Of a stretch of 64,000 bases of DNA, positions 36,749 to 46,200 are shown one piece after another. A program made the translations under genes and the position numbers. Numbering within the stretch: the first letter of the stretch is position 1; each line of letters starts with the position of its first letter. Origin of the DNA: Flavobacterium sp. GSB-24 (lineage in GTDB: Bacteria; Bacteroidota; Bacteroidia; Flavobacteriales; Flavobacteriaceae); contig NZ_AP027043.1 of NCBI RefSeq assembly GCF_027924665.1, positions 1,674,001 to 1,738,000 on the forward strand. Direction: 5' to 3'. Under the pieces are notes generated by a model. The model was given only the letters and a program-made list of their open reading frames with translations. It did not search any database and was not told the DNA's origin.

Positions 36749-38766
36749 TGATACCTATGAAAGTAAACAAATTAATTTTGATCTTTTTGCTGTCAGGCTT
36801 TTTCTTAAATGTGAATGCACAAAATCCATTCACAAATATGAATGTAAAATATGCAGATAAAAAGTACAGTGAATATGCTTACGCAGATGCAATAAAAGTA
36901 TACGAAAACTTAGTAACCACAGAAACTAATAACGAAGGATTAATTCAGCGTCTGGCAAACTCATATTATTTTAATGGAGAATTAAAAAGTGCCTTAAAAT
37001 GGTATGAACAATTATTTATGATAAACCCAGACCAAGAATCTGAATATTTATACCGTTATGCACAATCTTTAAAATCAGCTGGAAACTACCGTAAATCGGA
37101 TGAAATTCTACAGAAATTTAATGAAAAAGCGGTTTTAGAAAAGAGAGCCGATTTAATTCGAAATGATAAAAATTATTTAGAGGAAATAAAAGAAAATTCA
37201 GGTCGATTTGAAATTGGAGATGCGGGAGTTAATTCTCATTTTTCAGATTACGGAAGCACTACTTATAATAACAAAATAATTTTTACTTCGGCGCGCGATA
37301 CAGGCGGAGTGGTTAAGACTAATTTTCAATGGACAAATAGATCTTTCTCAAGATTATATTCGGCTGTTTTAATGCCTGACGGAAGTGTTGGAAGACCTGA
37401 ACTTTTAATAAAAAGAAAAAAAGACAAATTCAATGAGTCAAGTCCGATTTTCACAAAAGATGGTCGTACAATGTATTTTACCCGAAATAACTTTACTGAT
37501 GGCAAGAGAAGAAGCAACGATAAAAATGTAACGCTTTTAAAATTGTACAAAGCAGAATGGATTGACGAAGAATGGAAAAACATAAAAGAACTTCCGTTTA
37601 ACAGCGACCAATACAGTACTGCACATCCAGCGTTAAGTGTAGACGAAAAAGTATTGTATTTCGCGTCTGATATGCCAGGAACGTTTGGCCAGTCGGATAT
37701 TTATAAAGTAACTATTAATGAAGGCGGTACATTTGGGACACCAGAAAACTTAGGACCTTCAATTAATACCGAAGGTAGAGAAACTTTTCCTTTTATTTCT
37801 GGAGACAACGAATTGTATTTTGCATCTGACGGACGCCCAGGTTTAGGCGGACTTGATATTTTTGCTGTTAGAATAAAAGCAAACGGAACTTTTGATGAAG
37901 TTTTAAATGTTGGGGAACCTGTAAACAGTAAACAAGACGATTTCGCTTTTAGCATTGACAGTAAAATTAGAAACGGATTTTTCTCTTCCAATAGAGACAG
38001 CGGTCAAGGGTTAGATGATATTTATCGATTTACAGAAACTAGAAGATTAATCTGTGAGCAAAACTTAACAGGAACAGTTACAGATGCAGAATCTAATGAA
38101 CTGCTGGCCAATACTTCTCTTACTTTATTTAACGATAAGTTTGATCCAGTTGGAACAATCGTTACAGATGAAAAAGGAAATTACATTTTTCCTGCTGTAA
38201 AATGCGGCAGAAAATATACTATTAGAACAGCCAAAACAGATTACAACGCAAAAGAAGTTTCTGTAAATATCCAAAAAGACGCAGAAACAACATTAATGAT
38301 TGCATTAAACAAAGTGTTTGTTCCTCTTGCTGCGAAAAAAATAGAAATCAAAAAAGTTGCAATAAGTCCAGTAAAATTAGGATCGATAAAAGTGGGAGCA
38401 GATTTGGCAAAACTATTAAATCTGCCAATGAACTTTTTTGATTTGGGCAAAGCAACAATCAAAAAGACATCAGAACCACAATTAATGAAAGTGGTAAATC
38501 TTTTAAATGAATATCCAAAAATGAAACTAGATATTCGTTCACACACCGACAGCCGTTCGTCATCAGAAAGCAATCAGATTCTTTCTGAAAAAAGAGCGCA
38601 ATCGACAAAAAACTGGCTGGTACAAAAAGGAATAAGCGAAGAACGTTTATCTGCCAAAGGTTATGGAGAAACACAATTAGTAAACAAATGTGCAGACGGA
38701 GTTAAGTGCACCGAAAAACAACATATGCAAAATAGAAGAAGTGAGTTTATTATTATAGCGATTTAA
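36748..38766 (+). CDS. OmpA family protein with TPR, PD40 propeller and carboxypeptidase-like domains
   Basis: A 672-residue envelope protein. The start may be ATG 36748 (TAATG overlap) or ATG 36757, which begins the signal peptide MKVNKLILIFLLSGFFLNVN. TPR-like helices follow (about 35-135: YADAIKVYENL, ALKWYEQLF). Next come WD40/PD40-type propeller blades (GRTMYFTRNN, DEKVLYFASDMPG, DNELYFASDGRPG) and a CarboxypepD_reg beta sandwich (NLTGTVTDAESNELLANTSL). The C-terminal OmpA peptidoglycan-binding domain contains RSHTDSRSSSESN and LSEKRAQSTKNWL. This is the architecture of proteins paired with PorP/SprF in Bacteroidetes, likely anchoring the adhesin system to the wall. Confidence 0.9.
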   Translation: MIPMKVNKLILIFLLSGFFLNVNAQNPFTNMNVKYADKKYSEYAYADAIKVYENLVTTETNNEGLIQRLANSYYFNGELKSALKWYEQLFMINPDQESEYLYRYAQSLKSAGNYRKSDEILQKFNEKAVLEKRADLIRNDKNYLEEIKENSGRFEIGDAGVNSHFSDYGSTTYNNKIIFTSARDTGGVVKTNFQWTNRSFSRLYSAVLMPDGSVGRPELLIKRKKDKFNESSPIFTKDGRTMYFTRNNFTDGKRRSNDKNVTLLKLYKAEWIDEEWKNIKELPFNSDQYSTAHPALSVDEKVLYFASDMPGTFGQSDIYKVTINEGGTFGTPENLGPSINTEGRETFPFISGDNELYFASDGRPGLGGLDIFAVRIKANGTFDEVLNVGEPVNSKQDDFAFSIDSKIRNGFFSSNRDSGQGLDDIYRFTETRRLICEQNLTGTVTDAESNELLANTSLTLFNDKFDPVGTIVTDEKGNYIFPAVKCGRKYTIRTAKTDYNAKEVSVNIQKDAETTLMIALNKVFVPLAAKKIEIKKVAISPVKLGSIKVGADLAKLLNLPMNFFDLGKATIKKTSEPQLMKVVNLLNEYPKMKLDIRSHTDSRSSSESNQILSEKRAQSTKNWLVQKGISEERLSAKGYGETQLVNKCADGVKCTEKQHMQNRRSEFIIIAI

Positions 38767-38811
38767 AAAAAGGAAATTTTCAATTTTTTAAATTCCAAAT
38801 TCCAATCATAG

Positions 38812-38844
38812 AACCCTTTTCTAAATTTTAGAAAAGGGTTTTTT
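38812..38844 (+). terminator. terminator after the OmpA-like gene
   Basis: AACCCTTTTCTAAA (38812-38825) / TTTAGAAAAGGGTT (38827-38840) then a T run, closing the adhesin cassette. Confidence 0.9.
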
Positions 38845-38894
38845 GTAAAAAAATGCTCTGAATTTTGGCATGGTTATACTTTTAATGTTTTTCC

Positions 38895-39493
38895 AGATAT
38901 CCCTACGGGATAATATTGATATTATCATCATTATTTTTCTACCAACCCATAACTCCTAGCGGAGTTGCTCTTCTATATTTTTAATGGTACTGATATAACA
39001 CCTGAGGAATAATATTTTGATGGTTACAATTTTTTTTTCTACCAATCCATAGGTTCTAGCGGAGTCTCTGATTTATTTTTAATGTGCTTTCATATATCCC
39101 TAAAAGATAATATTGGGATGATTATCATTATTTTTTCTACCAACCCATAAGTTCTAGCGGAGTCTCTGATTTATTTTTAATGTGCTTTCATATATCCCTA
39201 AAAGATAATATTGTGATGATTATCATTATTTTTTCTACCAATCCATAACTCCTAACGGAGTTGCTGTTCAATATTTTTAATGGTATTGATTTAATCCCTG
39301 AGGATTAAATGTTCTTTTAAACATCCAGATATAATATTACGATGATTATAATCACTCTTGTATCATGCCATAACTTCTAATGAGTTGCTAATTCATAATA
39401 TTTAATTCTGCAAAATAACTCCGTTAGGAGTTAATGATTGGTAGAATCCCAAAATATCGCCATGCATTTTGTCCCATCGGGACATTTGATTAC
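38895..39493. repeat. REP/BIME-like array of about 98-bp palindromic repeats
   Basis: This gene-free region holds four direct units whose anchor accaa(c/t)ccat starts at 38941, 39041, 39139 and 39237 (spacing 100, 98, 98), a degraded fifth near 39368, and an inverted unit at 39417-39456. Each unit combines palindrome A (AACTCC-TAGC-GGAGTT at 38951; AACTCC-TAAC-GGAGTT at 39247; inverted AACTCC-GTTA-GGAGTT at 39417) and palindrome B (TATCCC-TAC-GGGATA at 38898; TTTAATCC-CTGA-GGATTAAA at 39290). A lone GTCCC-ATC-GGGAC follows at 39471. The middle units have decayed palindromes (TTCTAGCGGAG). It resembles REP sequences spread by Y1-type transposases; no such gene lies in the window. Confidence 0.8.
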
Positions 39494-39703
39494 TATTTAT
39501 ATAATGTGAATCCTAAACGTTAAAAAATCAAATTTTATTCAAAAAAGAATTGTAAAAAGTTTCTTTCTTTAGTGGATAATTTTGAAAATCTAAATTTTGA
39601 TGTATTATGTTTAAAATGAATTGCTTATGTTTTTAAAAAATCGATTTCGTTGCAAATCGTGTTTGTTTTTGTTTTAACTTTATAAACCTAAAAATTTTTC
39701 ATT
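39494..39703 (+). other. AT-rich intergenic region before the CBS gene
   Basis: Nothing coding is seen. It carries a weak promoter-like TAACTTTA at 39675-39682 with TTG at 39650-39652, two mismatch-level elements that I do not regard as proven. Confidence 0.4.
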
Positions 39704-40129
39704 ATGACTGTAGATCAAATACTTAAAGCAAAAGGAAGAAATGTCTATTCCGTTATTTCGAATTTAACGGTTTATGAAGCCTTAAAAGTAATGGGAGAAA
39801 AAAATATCGGAGCAATTTTAATTATTGACGATAATAATTTAAAAGGAATCTTATCTGAAAGAGATTATGCCCGTAAAATTGTTCTAAAAGATAAATCTTC
39901 TAAAGAAACTTTTGTTCATGAGATTATGGAAAGTAATGTTTTTACAGTAAAACTTTCAGATAATCTTGAAGATTGTATGGAACTTATGAGCGAAAAAAGA
40001 ATCCGACACCTGCCTGTTTTAGAAGATGGAGTAGTAGTCGGAATAATCTCAATAAGCGATGTTGTTAAGGCAATTATAGAAATTCAAAAAGACACCATTA
40101 ATCATTTGAATTCTTATATTTCTCAATAA
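39704..40129 (+). CDS. CBS domain pair protein
   Basis: A 141-residue protein consisting of two CBS motifs (LTVYEALKVMGEKNIGAILII and LSDNLEDCMELMSEKRIRHLPVL), forming one Bateman module that usually binds adenosine nucleotides. There is no attached catalytic domain. ISERDYARKIVLKDKSS-like linkers are typical of stand-alone bacterial CBS proteins of unknown target. It is monocistronic, between the palindrome array and a terminator. Confidence 0.92.
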   Translation: MTVDQILKAKGRNVYSVISNLTVYEALKVMGEKNIGAILIIDDNNLKGILSERDYARKIVLKDKSSKETFVHEIMESNVFTVKLSDNLEDCMELMSEKRIRHLPVLEDGVVVGIISISDVVKAIIEIQKDTINHLNSYISQ

Positions 40130-40161
40130 AGCACACTTAAAAACAATAAAAATTTAAAAGG

Positions 40162-40187
40162 AGTCCAATTTCTATTGGACTTTTTTT
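40162..40187 (+). terminator. terminator of the CBS gene
   Basis: Stem AGTCCAAT (40162-40169), loop TTCT, stem ATTGGACT (40174-40181), then Ts to 40187. Confidence 0.9.
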
Positions 40188-40251
40188 ATTTATCAAAATG
40201 GATTTTAAGAAAAGAAAATGCTAAAAATACGCCATTTTAAAACAAGACTTA

Positions 40252-40259
40252 TATCTTTG
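40252..40259 (+). promoter_or_regulatory. -7 element of the malic enzyme promoter
   Basis: TATCTTTG matches TAnnTTTG, 25 bases before the ATG. No TTTG at the right distance upstream, so only the -7 box is convincing. Confidence 0.45.
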
Positions 40260-40284
40260 TAAGCTAGAATAAAAGCTAAAAATA

Positions 40285-42576
40285 ATGAACAAAGAGAGTA
40301 AAAGAAGAGAAGCGTTACTGTACCATTCAGAGCCGACTCCAGGAAAAATTCAGGTAGTTCCAACAAAAAAATATGCAACCCAAAGAGACTTATCACTGGC
40401 TTATTCGCCGGGAGTTGCAGAACCATGTTTAGCAATTGCAGAAAACATTGATGACGTTTATAAATATACAGCAAAAGGAAATTTAGTAGCCGTAATCTCA
40501 AACGGTACAGCTGTTTTAGGACTAGGAAATATAGGCCCTGAAGCAGGAAAACCTGTAATGGAAGGGAAAGGTTTGTTATTCAAAATATTCTCTGATATTG
40601 ATGTTTTTGATATCGAAATCGGCACCGAAAATGTTGAAGAATTTATTCAAACCGTAAAAAATATTGCTCCAACTTTTGGAGGTATTAATCTTGAAGATAT
40701 TAAAGCGCCAGAATCTTTTGAAATCGAAAGAAGACTGGTAGAAGAATTAAATATTCCGGTAATGCACGATGACCAGCACGGAACAGCAATTATATCTTCA
40801 GCAGCTTTAATCAATGCACTTGAATTAGCAGGAAAAAAAGCAGAAGATGTAAAAGTAGTAGTTTCTGGAGCAGGATCTGCGGCAATTGCTTGTACTGATT
40901 TATACGTTTTATTAGGCGTGAAAGTAGAGAATGTTTTAATGTTCAACAGTAAAGGACTTTTAACAAAAGACAATCCTGCACTTTCAGATTTACAATTAAA
41001 ATATGCTGTCGACGGACCAAAAATTTCTTTGGCAGATGCAGTAAAAGATGCTGATGTTTTCATCGGATTATCTTCTGGAGATATTCTTTCGCCAGAAATG
41101 TTACTAACAATGGCAAAAAGCCCGATCGTTTTTGCAATGGCAAATCCGAATCCGGAAATCGATTATAATTTAGCTGTAGAAACGCGTAAAGACGTTATTA
41201 TGGCGACAGGACGTTCAGATTTTCCTAATCAGGTAAATAACGTTTTAGGTTTTCCTTACATTTTTAGAGGCGCACTAGACGTAAGAGCGACAAAAATTAA
41301 CGAAGAAATGAAAATGGCTGCCGTAAAAGCGTTGGCTATTTTAGCAAAAGAACCAGTTCCAGAGCAGGTTAACGTAGCGTACGGTGCAACCAAATTAGGT
41401 TTCGGACAAGAATATATCATTCCAAAACCATTTGATCCTCGATTGATTACAGTTGTAGCGCCTGCAGTTGCAAAAGCAGCAATGGAATCTGGTGTAGCAA
41501 AAAATCCTATCACAGACTGGGCAGCTTATGAAGACAATCTTCGTGAGCGTATGGGTAATGATAATAAAATGGTGCGATTGATTACAAATCGTGCAAAATT
41601 AGATCCTAAAAGAATTGTTTTTGCTGAAGCAGATCAGTTAAATGTATTAAAAGCAGCACAAATTGTTTACGAAGACGGAATTGGATTCCCAATTTTATTA
41701 GGAAACAAAGAAGTGATTTTAGAATTGAAAGCAGAATTAGGTTTTGATGCTGATCTAGAAATCATTGATCCTAAGACAGATGAAGAAGAAGTAAGACGTA
41801 ATAAATTTGCAAATTCGTTTTGGGAAACAAGAGGGCGCAGAGGTGTTTCAAAATTAGATGCGGAGAAATTCATGCGCGAAAGAAACTATTTTGCAGCCAT
41901 GATGGTTAATGAAGGTGAAGCAGATGCTTTAGTTACTGGATATTCTAGAAGCTATCCTTCTGTTGTAAAACCAATGATGCAATTAATAGAAAAAGCACAT
42001 AATGCCTCTCTAATTGCAACAGCAAACATGATGCTTACTTCTCGCGGGCCAATGTTTTTATCAGACACTGCAATCAACATTAATCCATCTGCACAAGATT
42101 TGATTAACATTGCAATTATGACTTCTAAAACAGCAAAAATGTTTGGTATTGAGCCTGTTATTGCAATGGTTTCATTCTCAAACTTTGGTTCTTCATCTAG
42201 CGCAAGCGCGTCAAAAGTTAGAGAAGCAGTTGCTTACTTACATAAAAATCATCCTGAAATGATCGTTGATGGAGAAATTCAGGCAGATTTTGCTTTAAAT
42301 CCAGAAATGTTGCAGGAGAAATTCCCATTCTCTAAATTAGCTGGTAAAAAAGTAAATACATTGATTTTCCCTAATCTAGAGTCAGCAAATATCACTTATA
42401 AATTGTTGAAAGAATTGTATAAAGTGAATTCAATCGGACCAATTATGATGGGTATGGGTAAACCAGTTCACATTTTCCAATTAGGGGCAAGCGTAGAAGA
42501 AATGGTAAACATGGCTGCAATCGCTGTGATTGATGCACAGGAAAAAGAAAACAAAAAGAATAAAATCTCACAATAA
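40285..42576 (+). CDS. maeB: NADP-type malic enzyme with phosphotransacetylase domain
   Basis: A 763-residue cytoplasmic enzyme that decarboxylates malate to pyruvate with reduction of NAD(P). The first 420 residues are the malic enzyme: [12 protein letters not shown] near the start, [11 protein letters not shown] (substrate and metal site), the Rossmann loop [12 protein letters not shown], and ANPNPEI. The remainder (about 430-763) is a phosphotransacetylase-like domain ([32 protein letters not shown]), usually regulatory and non-catalytic in MaeB. Length and layout are standard. Confidence 0.94.
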   Translation: MNKESKRREALLYHSEPTPGKIQVVPTKKYATQRDLSLAYSPGVAEPCLAIAENIDDVYKYTAKGNLVAVISNGTAVLGLGNIGPEAGKPVMEGKGLLFKIFSDIDVFDIEIGTENVEEFIQTVKNIAPTFGGINLEDIKAPESFEIERRLVEELNIPVMHDDQHGTAIISSAALINALELAGKKAEDVKVVVSGAGSAAIACTDLYVLLGVKVENVLMFNSKGLLTKDNPALSDLQLKYAVDGPKISLADAVKDADVFIGLSSGDILSPEMLLTMAKSPIVFAMANPNPEIDYNLAVETRKDVIMATGRSDFPNQVNNVLGFPYIFRGALDVRATKINEEMKMAAVKALAILAKEPVPEQVNVAYGATKLGFGQEYIIPKPFDPRLITVVAPAVAKAAMESGVAKNPITDWAAYEDNLRERMGNDNKMVRLITNRAKLDPKRIVFAEADQLNVLKAAQIVYEDGIGFPILLGNKEVILELKAELGFDADLEIIDPKTDEEEVRRNKFANSFWETRGRRGVSKLDAEKFMRERNYFAAMMVNEGEADALVTGYSRSYPSVVKPMMQLIEKAHNASLIATANMMLTSRGPMFLSDTAININPSAQDLINIAIMTSKTAKMFGIEPVIAMVSFSNFGSSSSASASKVREAVAYLHKNHPEMIVDGEIQADFALNPEMLQEKFPFSKLAGKKVNTLIFPNLESANITYKLLKELYKVNSIGPIMMGMGKPVHIFQLGASVEEMVNMAAIAVIDAQEKENKKNKISQ

Positions 42577-42600
42577 ACGTTCTAACAAGGATTGAATAAC

Positions 42601-42635
42601 TTTGTCGTAATTTTATGGCATTTTTATTATATTTG
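42601..42635 (+). promoter_or_regulatory. promoter of ruvA-sprA
   Basis: TTTG (42601-42604), a 23-base spacer, and TATATTTG (42628-42635), twenty bases before the ruvA ATG. The spacer is at the long end of the accepted range. Confidence 0.6.
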
Positions 42636-42654
42636 ATACTAATAAAGTATATTT

Positions 42655-43236
42655 ATGATAGCACATTTGCAGGGAAGATTAGTAGAAAAAAATCCTACAG
42701 AAGTTGTAATTGATTGTGGAGGAGTTGGTTATCAGGTGAATATATCACTGCATACCTTTTCTTTAATACCAAATTCTGAAAATATAAAATTGTATACGCA
42801 TCTTCAAATAAAAGAAGATGCGCATACTTTATATGGTTTTGCAGAGAAATCGGAACGCGAAATTTTTAGAATGCTGCTTTCTGTTTCAGGAATCGGTGCA
42901 GGAATTGCGAGAACTATGCTTTCGTCAATAGAACCAAAACAAATTATAAATGCGATTGCATCAGGAGATGTAGGCGTAATTCAATCTATAAAAGGGATTG
43001 GGAACAAAACAGCACAAAGGGTTATACTTGATTTAAAGGAAAAAGTGTTAAAGTTGTACGATTTGGATGAAGTTTCAGTAGTTCAAAACAATACAAATAG
43101 AGATGAAGCGTTATCTGCTTTGGAAGTTTTAGGTTTTGTTCGTAAAGCGTCTGAAAAAGTAGTAGAAAAGATCGTTAAAGAAGATCCAGAAGCTACAGTA
43201 GAAACAATCATCAAAAAAGCTTTAAAAAGCTTATAA
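42655..43236 (+). CDS. ruvA: Holliday junction branch migration protein RuvA
   Basis: A 193-residue protein that tetramerises on Holliday junctions and recruits RuvB. The N-terminal OB fold is MIAHLQGRLVEKNPTEVVID with GYQVNIS. Tandem helix-hairpin-helix motifs follow (LSVSGIGAGIARTML and IKGIGNKTAQRVILDLKEK). The C-terminal helical domain that touches RuvB (DEALSALEVLGF) is present. The gene is 24 bases upstream of sprA. Confidence 0.96.
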   Translation: MIAHLQGRLVEKNPTEVVIDCGGVGYQVNISLHTFSLIPNSENIKLYTHLQIKEDAHTLYGFAEKSEREIFRMLLSVSGIGAGIARTMLSSIEPKQIINAIASGDVGVIQSIKGIGNKTAQRVILDLKEKVLKLYDLDEVSVVQNNTNRDEALSALEVLGFVRKASEKVVEKIVKEDPEATVETIIKKALKSL

Positions 43237-43260
43237 ATTCATTTTATATAAAAGAATTCT

Positions 43261-46200
43261 ATGCGTAAAATTTGTATTTTGTTGCTGGTCTTACTCTGCG
43301 GTAATGTTTTGCGTGCGCAGGTCACCCCGGCAACTCAAGATACAACTAAAACTCAGTTTTCAGTTGGTAAAATTGAAATTGCAGATCCACCAAGTATACT
43401 ATCAGCTTATAGATACGATCCAATTACAGATCGTTATATTTATACCAATTCTGTTGATGGTTTCTCAATCAATTACCCTTTAATTTTAACTCCAAAAGAA
43501 TACGAAGATTTAGTTCTAAAAGAATCTAGAAGAGATTACTTTAGAAAAAAATCAGATGCTATTGATGGTAAAAAAACAGGAAGCGAAGCCGCAAAAAAAG
43601 ATTTACTTCCAAGATATTATATCAATTCCAGTTTGTTCGAAAGTATTTTTGGAAGTAATACCATTGATGTAAAGCCCACAGGATCAGTCGAAATGGATCT
43701 AGGTTTGCGTTATACCAAACAAGACAATCCTTCATTTTCGCCAAGAAACAGATCCAGCCTGACTTTTGATTTTGATCAAAGAATCAGTATGAGTTTAATG
43801 GGTAAAATAGGAACTCGTCTTGAGGTAAATGCCAATTACGATACGCAGTCAACTTTTGCCTTTCAAAACTTATTTAAACTCGCGTATACTCCATCAGAAG
43901 ATGATATAATACAAAGTGTAGAAGTTGGTAACGTCAGCATGCCTCTTAATAGCACACTTATTCGAGGTGCACAGAGTTTATTTGGAGCAAAAGTAAAAGC
44001 ACAATTTGGTAAAACAACTATTACCGGAGTTTTCTCAGAACAGAAGTCTCAAACCAAAAGTATAGTCGCAGAAGGTGGAGGAACAGTTCAAAACTTTGAT
44101 TTGTTCGCATTAGATTACGATAATGACCGACATTTCTTCTTGTCACAATACTTTAGAAATAAATACGATTCATCTCTAAGAAATTATCCATTTATTGACA
44201 GCCGTGTTCAAATTACAAGACTAGAAGTATGGGTTACCAATAAACAGAATAGAGTAACGACAAACAATAATAACTTAAGAAATATTATTGCGCTTCAAGA
44301 TTTAGGTGAAGGTCAAGTTAGCGGCGTGCCAGACAATGAAGTTGTAGTGATTACCAATTCGGCAGGATTTTTTAATAATCCTATAGATTCTCCAACAGAC
44401 AATACGAATAATAAATACAATCCTGCAACAATCGGGCAAGGAGGAAGTTATTTAAATTCTAATATTAGGGAGATTGTTACTGCTGGTTCTGGATTTAACA
44501 ATGCAAATGTAAGCGAAGGTACCGATTATTCTGTTTTAGAAAATGCTAGAAAGTTAACAACAAACGAATATACTTTTAATCCACAATTAGGTTATATCTC
44601 TTTGCAGCAGCGTCTGGCCAATGACGAAATTTTAGCCGTTGCCTTTGAGTATACTGTTGGAGGAAAAGTATATCAAGTTGGAGAATTCGGAAGCGATGGT
44701 GTAGATGCAACTGTAGTTACAGGAAACAATAACGCTAATCAAGCCATTGTAACGCAGAGTTTGGTTTTAAAAATGCTGAAAAGCAGTTTGACTAATGTTA
44801 ATAATCCAGTTTGGAACTTGATGATGAAAAACGTTTATCAAATTCCACAGGCGTATCAAATCAAGCAAGAAGATTTCAGGCTAAACATTCTTTACACAGA
44901 TCCATCACCAATAAATTATATAACACCAGTTCCAGGGACTCTTTTTCCAGATGATGATCCTGTAAATCCTGATCCAAATAATTATTATATTACTAAAACT
45001 CCTTTACTGAATGTATTTAACTTAGATCAGTTAAATTCTACCAATGACCCACAAAAGGGTGGAGATGGTTTTTTTGATTATGTTCCAGGAATAACAGTAG
45101 ATGTTCAAAATGCTCGTATTATTTTTACAACCAAAGAACCTTTTGGAGAACTTTTGTTTAGAAAATTACAAAATACAGGATCTGGAGAAAATTATAATGA
45201 TCCAACTACCTATAACCCAAATCAGCAAAAATATGTATTCAGAAATATGTACAGAAGTACACAAGCTGGTGCGTTACAGGATAGTGATAAAAACAAATTT
45301 TTATTAAGAGGAAAATACAAATCTTCGGGAAGTAATGGTATTCCAATTGGAGCATTCAACGTTCCACAAGGTTCTGTTGTAGTAACTGCGGCAGGAAGGG
45401 TTTTGGTTGAAGGTATTGATTATAGTGTTGATTATCAATTAGGAAGAGTGCAGATTTTAGATCCTTCTCTTCAAGCTTCCAATACACCAATTGAAGTTTC
45501 CTTAGAAAATAATTCAATTTTTGGACAGCAGACCAGAAGATTTATGGGATTTAATATCGAACGTAAAATGTCTGAAAATTTTGTTTTAGGGGCAACCTTT
45601 TTAAAGATGACAGAGCGTCCTTTTACTCAAAAATCAAGCTACGGACAGGAATCTGTAAACAATACTATTTTTGGTTTTAACGGAAATTACTCTACAGAAG
45701 TTCCATTTTTAACTAGATTAGCCAATAAGCTTCCAAACGTTGATACCGATGTTCCTTCTAATCTTTCCATTCGTGGAGAAGTTGCATTTTTAAAACCAGA
45801 TGCACCAAAAGCCAGTGATTTTGAAGGTGAGGCAACTATTTATATAGATGATTTTGAAGGTTCTCAGACAACTATTGATATGAGATCTGCATATGCATGG
45901 AGTTTATCTTCGACTCCATATATTGGTTCAATAAATGATAATACATTTAATGCAAGTTCTAATACGTTAGATTATGGTTTCAAACGTGCAAAGCTAGCAT
46001 GGTATACCATCGATCCAGTCTTTTATGCATCAAAACCTTCGGGAATTTCCAATGACGATTTGTCTTTAAATTCAACAAGAAGAATCTATAGTAGAGAGCT
46101 TTATCCGAATACAGATATTGCTCAAGGACAAATTCAAGTAGTTAATACTTTAGATTTAACGTATTATCCATCAGATAGAGGGCCTTACAATAACAATCCA

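Noticed and set aside
38895..39493. CRISPR array
   Set aside because: The repeat unit is about 98 bp with two palindromes and similar spacers, and an inverted copy is present; there are no unique 30-40 base spacers and no cas genes.
40205..41063. Minus-strand ORFs of 98 and 138 codons
   Set aside because: Antisense to the malic enzyme coding sequence; no promoter and no family match.
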